A stretch of 11,065 nucleotides of DNA from Gammaproteobacteria bacterium (lineage in GTDB: Bacteria > Pseudomonadota > Gammaproteobacteria > Methylococcales > Methylomonadaceae). A model generated the notes under the pieces. The model had not been told where the DNA came from. It worked only from the letters and a program-made list of their open reading frames with translations, and did no database searches. Positions 7,363 to 11,065 of the stretch are shown here, one piece after another; positions within the stretch are counted from its first letter, which is position 1; the number at the start of each line of letters is the position of its first letter. Location: contig JAJRWJ010000102.1 of NCBI GenBank assembly GCA_024276805.1, forward strand, positions 1 to 11,065, written 5' to 3'. The position numbers and the translations under genes are program-made.

Positions 7363-7474
7363 TCTGTATTTTTATTGTTGTTATTTGGCAACGATTAAAG
7401 CGGGGCGGTTTTGTAATGCAGGAATTCGCTGTGGCGATAAACTTACGCTGTCGCTGCAATTCTATTGTCTATCT

Positions 7475-7479
7475 GAGGG
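7475..7479 (+). promoter_or_regulatory. Ribosome binding site that fixes the hpnH start
   Basis: GAGGG sits 7 nt before the ATG at 7487. It favours that codon over an in-frame GTG at 7337, which would add 50 residues of intergenic character before the conserved HpnH N-terminus. Confidence 0.75.
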
Positions 7480-7486
7480 TTTGCTC

Positions 7487-8593
7487 ATGGGTGTTCCACT
7501 TCGTCAACAATTGACAGTCGGCAGTTATCTGCTCAAGCAAAAGCTTAAAGGGGTCGAGCGCTATCCCCTGGTATTGATGCTGGAGCCTTTGTTCCGCTGT
7601 AATCTGGCCTGCTCCGGCTGCGGCAAAATCGATTACCCGGATGAGATTCTGGACAAGCGGCTGTCGCTCCAGGAATGTCTGCAGGCTGTCGATGAATGCG
7701 GAGCGCCAATCGTTTCCATTCCTGGCGGGGAGCCGTTGATTCACAAGGAAATGCCGGAAATCGTACGGGGCATCATCGGCAGGAAAAAATTTGTCTATCT
7801 GTGCACCAATGCGCTGCTGTTGAAAAAGCGTATAGACGACTATCAGCCATCGCCCTATCTGACTTTCTCCATTCATCTCGATGGCAATCGCGAGCGTCAC
7901 GATGCTTCCGTCTGCCAGGACGGTGTCTTCGACAGGGCCGTGGAAGCCATCAAACTGGCTCTGGAAAAGGGTTTCAGGGTAAATGTCAACTGCACCCTGT
8001 TCCAGGGGGAAACACCCGAGGAAGTCGCCGATTTTCTGGACTACGCCATGCAGCTGGGTGTGGAAGGCGTGACCATTTCACCGGGATTCAGCTACGAGAA
8101 GGCGCCCCAGCAGGATATCTTCATCAAGGGGCGGGATATCAAGGAATTGTTTCGCGGTATCTTTAAAATTGGCAAACAGAGGAAGTGGCGTTTGAATCAT
8201 TCCTCGATGTACCTGGACTTTCTGGCGGGTAATCAGAGTTATGACTGCACACCCTGGGGCAACCCGACGAGAAATGTTTTTGGCTGGCAAAAACCCTGTT
8301 ATCTGCTGGCCGATGAAGGCAATGCGGGCAGTTTCAGGGAAATGATGGACACCACGCCCTGGGAAAAATATGGCAGTTCAAAAAACCCCAAGTGCGCCAG
8401 CTGTATGGCGCATTGCGGCTACGAAGCCAGTGCTGTCAAGGATATGTTGCAAAACCCGCTGAAGGCCCTGCTGGTCTCGATCAAAGGTCCTAAAACCACC
8501 GGCCCGATGGTGCCGGAAAATGTTTTCAACGATTCCGTGGCCAGTTCACCGGCATTGGCCGAGATTCCGGTCCGGGTGGAAGCCACCGATTGA
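7487..8593 (+). CDS. hpnH: HpnH, radical SAM adenosylhopane synthase
   Basis: A 368-residue radical SAM enzyme. The cluster-binding motif CNLACSGC gives the canonical CxxxCxxC (C38, C42, C45). It is followed by the SAM-contacting GGEP (80-83) and a TIM-barrel-like core that includes FSIHLDG (127-133). The C-terminal part has conserved cysteines (C254, C271, C303, C306, C310), matching the extra HpnH domain. HpnH is known to add the 5'-deoxyadenosyl radical to hopene, making adenosylhopane, the first step to C35 hopanoids; HpnG across the divergent region acts next. Length and the opening MGVPLRQQ, then LEPLFRCN, are typical. I chose the ATG at 7487 for its GAGGG site and family-like N-terminus. 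The TGA at 8591-8593 overlaps a possible TTG start of hpnB. No defect is visible. Confidence 0.97.
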   Translation: MGVPLRQQLTVGSYLLKQKLKGVERYPLVLMLEPLFRCNLACSGCGKIDYPDEILDKRLSLQECLQAVDECGAPIVSIPGGEPLIHKEMPEIVRGIIGRKKFVYLCTNALLLKKRIDDYQPSPYLTFSIHLDGNRERHDASVCQDGVFDRAVEAIKLALEKGFRVNVNCTLFQGETPEEVADFLDYAMQLGVEGVTISPGFSYEKAPQQDIFIKGRDIKELFRGIFKIGKQRKWRLNHSSMYLDFLAGNQSYDCTPWGNPTRNVFGWQKPCYLLADEGNAGSFREMMDTTPWEKYGSSKNPKCASCMAHCGYEASAVKDMLQNPLKALLVSIKGPKTTGPMVPENVFNDSVASSPALAEIPVRVEATD

Positions 8594-8598
8594 GCGCA

Positions 8599-9726
8599 AT
8601 GCCTGAATTTGCCTTGTACAGTGCAGCAATGGCCGCGCTGATCTGGTTGACTGTGCTGGTTCTTCCCTGGCAGCCATGGCGAAACAGGGAGGTACTGGAG
8701 GCTGACGGTGCGGCCACGCCGGATTTCGATCTGAGCGACGTCACAGTGGTGATCCCTGCGCGCGATGAAGCCGGCGTCATTGCCACGACGCTGACGGCGC
8801 TGGGCAGGCAGGGCGCAGGTCTGAGGATCATTCTGGTCGATGATGACAGCAGTGACGCGACCGTGGAAATTGCCCGCAACACCGGGCTTGCCGGTCTGCG
8901 TATTATTTCCGCGCAAGCATTGCCGCCAGGCTGGACCGGCAAGCTGTGGGCGCAACAGCAGGGCGTTCAGCAAGTGGAAACGGATTTGATGCTGTTGCTG
9001 GATGCCGATATCGAGCTGCTGCCGGGCATGTTGAAAAGCCTGAAGTGCAAGCTCGAGCGGGAGAATCTGCATTTTGTCTCGTTGATGGCGGTACTGCGCT
9101 TGTCTTCCTTCTGGGAAAAGCTGCTGATGCCGGCGTTCATCTATTTTTTCAAAATGCTCTATCCCTTCGCTCTGGCGAATCGGCCCGGCCACCCGATGGC
9201 GGCGGCGGCCGGTGGCTGTATTTTGCTGAAAAGCGCAACCATTCAGAGTATCGGCGGCATGACGGCTATCAGAGATGCAATCATCGATGATTGTACGCTG
9301 GCGAAAAAGGTCAAGTCCGCCGGTTACAGAATCTGGGTTGGCTTGAGTCATGGGGTTCTCAGCCAGCGGCCATACAACAGCCTGGCGGAAATCTGGGAGA
9401 TGGTTTCCCGTACAGCCTACACACAGCTACATTATTCCATCTGGCTGTTGTTCGCCTGTACGGCGATGCTGTTGCTGCTGTACTGGCTGCCGCTCATCGG
9501 TGTGTTTTATTTCCAGAATATGGGGCAACTTTCAAGTGGTTTTTCGGTCCTAGTGATGCTTGCCGCCTATCTGCCGACACTGCGTTTCTACGCTCTGCAT
9601 CCCTGCTGGAGTCTGGCCATGCCGTTGATTGCCGGATTGTACCTGCTGATGACCTGGACTTCGGCGATACGCTGCTGGCAGGGTGAACGCACCCGCTGGA
9701 AGGGACGGGTTTATGAAAATGCCTGA
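8599..9726 (+). CDS. hpnB: HpnB, hopanoid-associated family 2 glycosyltransferase
   Basis: A 375-residue membrane glycosyltransferase with a GT-A domain. A signal-anchor-like helix lies at about 5-24. VIPARDE (51-57) and VDDDSSD (80-86) form the nucleotide-sugar site, LDADIE (134-139) supplies the DxD metal motif (D135, D137), and IIDDC (228-232) gives the likely acceptor-side acid. Hydrophobic segments at about 281-303, 313-330 and 339-356 suggest C-terminal membrane helices. The HpnB family is recurrent in hopanoid clusters and is presumed to modify the hopanoid head group, but the sugar and acceptor are not established to my knowledge. The start is uncertain. The ATG at 8599 is 5 nt after the hpnH stop, while a TTG at 8590 would overlap that stop as TTGA and add three residues. 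Co-transcription with hpnH is clear. Confidence 0.92.
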   Translation: MPEFALYSAAMAALIWLTVLVLPWQPWRNREVLEADGAATPDFDLSDVTVVIPARDEAGVIATTLTALGRQGAGLRIILVDDDSSDATVEIARNTGLAGLRIISAQALPPGWTGKLWAQQQGVQQVETDLMLLLDADIELLPGMLKSLKCKLERENLHFVSLMAVLRLSSFWEKLLMPAFIYFFKMLYPFALANRPGHPMAAAAGGCILLKSATIQSIGGMTAIRDAIIDDCTLAKKVKSAGYRIWVGLSHGVLSQRPYNSLAEIWEMVSRTAYTQLHYSIWLLFACTAMLLLLYWLPLIGVFYFQNMGQLSSGFSVLVMLAAYLPTLRFYALHPCWSLAMPLIAGLYLLMTWTSAIRCWQGERTRWKGRVYENA

Positions 9727-9924
9727 CTCCGATGCCAGGGGATGGATCGGAAAAAGCAAGGACTTGGGGGCCAGCGATTATGCGGCTGTATGGTGTCAGA
9801 TTTTCTGAAAGCTCACCTTGCCCGCCGGGAAGCGGCCCGTCGCATTGGCTGTTTTGTTACTGTGGAAATCCCATGGACGGGTGTTTATTGATAGCAATGA
9901 GTTTGTTTTTATTGGGATTGTCTA
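9727..9924 (+). other. Spacer between hpnB and hpnM with small inverted repeats
   Basis: The 198-nt spacer holds no convincing gene. Two weak hairpins are visible. One is CCGATgCC pairing with GGATCGG (9729-9750, one bulged base). The other is TCAGA-TTT-TCTGA (9796-9808), extendable by GGTG/CACC across a 5-nt bulge. Neither has a T-run, so I do not call a terminator. The end nearest hpnM is AT-rich, but I found no promoter with both boxes. hpnM could be read through from hpnHB or have its own start. Confidence 0.5.
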
Positions 9925-10557
9925 ATGATTAATGTATCTGGAATGAAAGGCCTGTACGCCGTTTTACTGTTTCTTCTGCTGGGTGTTCATACTGCTGCCT
10001 CCGCTGAAACTGAGATAGCCGATGCTTCTTCAGCCCGGCAAGTCGTCGAGGATTTTCAGGCGCAGTTGTTGGATGTCATGAAGCATGGAAAGGAATTGGG
10101 TTATGCCGGGCGTTATGAAAAACTGGCCGATGCGGTGATCAGGAGTCATGATGTCAATAAAATCTCCCGTATCGTGGTCGGCAAGGCATGGAGCAAAGCC
10201 ACGGAAGAGCAGAGAAAAAAATGGGTCGATGTGTTTACCCGCCTGAGCATCGCTTCCTATGCGCACAATTTCAAGGACTACTCTGGTGAGTCCTTTAAAT
10301 TTGAATCCGAAGAAAAGACCCGCCGAGGCAGGGTCATTATTCATACCTATTTTGTCATTCCCGATGACAAAGATGTCAAATTCGACTATCTGATGGCGAA
10401 AAAGGGCGACAGCTGGAAGATTATCAACATTATAGCCAATGGTGTCAGTGATCTGGCCCTGAAACGTTCGGAATACAGCAGTATTTTGAAAAAAGAAGGA
10501 TTTGATGGATTGATAGCAAAAATTGCTGATAAAATTGATAATTACGCCCGACTATAG
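9925..10557 (+). CDS. hpnM: HpnM, MlaC/Ttg2D-like periplasmic lipid-binding protein
   Basis: A 210-residue secreted protein. Residues 1-27 form a signal peptide with a hydrophobic core (YAVLLFLLLG) and an ASA cleavage site before E28. The mature part matches the MlaC/Ttg2 (toluene tolerance) family layout: helical SARQVVEDFQAQLLDVMK, a WVDVFTRLSIASYAHNFKDY segment near 105-124, then beta strands with FDYLMAKKGDSWKIINIIANGVSDLALKRSEY at about 148-179. MlaC proteins carry a phospholipid between inner and outer membranes, and HpnM is the version found in hopanoid clusters, so shuttling of hopanoids or phospholipids is inferred. The ATG at 9925 has GGGA 7 nt upstream; the in-frame ATG at 9943 lacks a spaced site. 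mlaA follows 11 nt later, so they form a pair. The Mla ABC transporter genes are not in the window. Confidence 0.9.
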   Translation: MINVSGMKGLYAVLLFLLLGVHTAASAETEIADASSARQVVEDFQAQLLDVMKHGKELGYAGRYEKLADAVIRSHDVNKISRIVVGKAWSKATEEQRKKWVDVFTRLSIASYAHNFKDYSGESFKFESEEKTRRGRVIIHTYFVIPDDKDVKFDYLMAKKGDSWKIINIIANGVSDLALKRSEYSSILKKEGFDGLIAKIADKIDNYARL

Positions 10558-10568
10558 GTTTTATCTAC

Positions 10569-11065
10569 ATGTACAAGACTATAAAAAACAGACGGACCAT
10601 GGCGGCTGCGCGTGGTTTTCCGGTTTGTTTGTTTATGTTTGTTCTGTTCCTCGACGGTTGTTCGACGGCGCCGGTAGAAGAGCAGTCACTGAATGCGCTG
10701 TCTGATAATGTTCAGACACCGGTTGCCCGGGGTGTCGGAAATGGTGACGCTGCTGGAGATGCAGGCCAGTCACCACCTGGGCTTGAAGGGGGCGCAGAGT
10801 CCGTCCCCGAACAGGCGGCAGTAACCGGAGAGGATGTTTCGGGGGGGGAAGTCGATGCAACTGATGAAGTGGATCCCCTGGAAGGGTTTAACCGTTCCAT
10901 CTACAATTTCAACGAGATGGTCGATGATTATATCGCCGAACCCATCACCAGCGCCTATAAATGGATTTCACCGGAATTCGTACAGACAGGCATTTCCAAC
11001 TTCTATGACAACTTCAAGGATATCAGTGTCGTACTCAATGATTTTTTACAGGGCAAGTTCAAGCA
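10569..11065 (+). CDS. mlaA: MlaA/VacJ-family outer-membrane lipoprotein, 5' part
   Basis: An open frame of 165 codons running off the right edge. Residues 1-31 form a lipoprotein signal peptide: basic KNRR, a hydrophobic FPVCLFMFVLFL core, and a lipobox ending at C31 (LDGC). Position +2 is Ser, consistent with outer-membrane sorting. The aspartate inside the lipobox is unusual. A low-complexity, acidic, glycine-rich linker spans about 32-101. The MlaA domain then begins with DPLEGFNRSIYNFNEMVDDYI (from residue 102) and continues through FVQTGISNFYDNF and LNDFLQG. MlaA sits in the outer membrane as a ring beside porins and passes phospholipids to MlaC; here the partner would be HpnM, 11 nt upstream. 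The start at 10569 is preceded only by a weak TAGG. An in-frame ATG at 10599 would still leave a lipobox. Confidence 0.88.
   Translation, partial: MYKTIKNRRTMAAARGFPVCLFMFVLFLDGCSTAPVEEQSLNALSDNVQTPVARGVGNGDAAGDAGQSPPGLEGGAESVPEQAAVTGEDVSGGEVDATDEVDPLEGFNRSIYNFNEMVDDYIAEPITSAYKWISPEFVQTGISNFYDNFKDISVVLNDFLQGKFK
10841..10848 (+). repeat. G8 homopolymer inside the mlaA linker
   Basis: Eight consecutive G residues lie in the part of mlaA coding for the disordered linker (codons TCG GGG GGG GAA). With eight Gs the frame stays open into the MlaA domain. A gain or loss of one G would shift the frame before that domain. Such tracts can slip during replication; whether this one does is unknown. Confidence 0.8.

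Larger units (their letters stand above)
6916..7486. other. Divergent AT-rich regulatory region between the two hopanoid blocks
   Basis: About 570 bp separate the divergent squalene synthase and hpnH starts. The region is clearly richer in A and T than the flanking genes, and I see no convincing protein gene or RNA gene in it. It holds the minus-strand promoter at 6975-7003, two perfect 11-nt palindromes (7203-7213 and 7234-7244), and a hairpin followed by a T-rich stretch (7341-7362) in what would be the hpnH leader. I could not identify a plus-strand promoter for hpnH with confidence. Several TTGTxx hexamers are present (for example 7255 and 7411), but none has a good -10 partner at 16-18 bp. 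Confidence 0.7.

Noticed and set aside
7337..7486. 50-residue N-terminal extension of HpnH from a GTG
   Set aside because: It lies in AT-rich intergenic sequence, would include the terminator-like hairpin, and lacks a ribosome binding site. The ATG at 7487 has one and matches the family N-terminus.
7509..7540. TTGACA hexamer (7511-7516) as a promoter -35
   Set aside because: It lies inside the hpnH coding sequence with no good -10 at the right distance.
8419..9351. 310-codon minus-strand open frame opposite hpnH and hpnB
   Set aside because: It spans two convincing plus-strand genes and has antisense-type composition.
9729..9750. Hairpin after hpnB as a terminator
   Set aside because: The stem has a bulge and is followed by an A-run, not a T-run, on the transcribed strand.
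9732..9932. 66-codon frame in the hpnB-hpnM spacer
   Set aside because: No ribosome binding site, mixed composition, and it runs into the hpnM start in another frame; most likely chance.
1..11065. Mobile elements, CRISPR arrays, tRNA or rRNA genes, attachment sites
   Set aside because: I found no transposase, no regularly spaced repeats, no terminal inverted repeats and no recognisable RNA gene; gene order and composition look like a resident metabolic locus.

Overview
The window is a hopanoid (bacterial sterol-like triterpenoid) biosynthesis and transport locus. It consists of two divergent gene blocks separated by an AT-rich intergenic region of about 570 bp. Coding density, base composition and the gene set (HpnG, HpnH, HpnN, HpnO-like, HpnB, HpnM, MlaA) point to a Gram-negative proteobacterium. 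A gammaproteobacterium such as a methanotroph or sulfur oxidiser is plausible, because squalene appears to be made by one full-length squalene synthase and no HpnC/HpnD/HpnE genes are seen here. The sequence alone does not fix the taxon.

Left (minus-strand) block, read from 6915 down to 1: squalene synthase, squalene-hopene cyclase (shc), hpnG, hpnN, then the 5' third of an HpnO-like class III aminotransferase that runs off the left edge. The block is packed like one operon. There is a 10-nt gap with a good ribosome binding site before shc, a GTGA overlap between shc and hpnG, an ATGA overlap between hpnG and hpnN, and a 24-nt gap before the aminotransferase. A good sigma70-type promoter with a perfect TATAAT sits just upstream.

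Right (plus-strand) block: hpnH (radical SAM adenosylhopane synthase), hpnB (family 2 glycosyltransferase) starting at or just after the hpnH stop, a roughly 200-nt spacer, hpnM (MlaC/Ttg2D-like periplasmic protein) and an mlaA/vacJ lipoprotein gene cut by the right edge.

Together the genes cover most of a known route. Two farnesyl diphosphates give squalene, Shc makes hopene, HpnH adds a 5'-deoxyadenosyl group, HpnG removes adenine, and an HpnO-like enzyme can aminate the C5 side chain. HpnN (RND family) plus HpnM and MlaA are the presumed trafficking arm to or from the outer membrane. I see no wholly undescribed system. The most interesting points are the regulatory structure of the divergent region, a possible leader peptide coupled to squalene synthase, the single-enzyme squalene route, and an MlaA with an unusually long acidic linker carrying a G8 tract.
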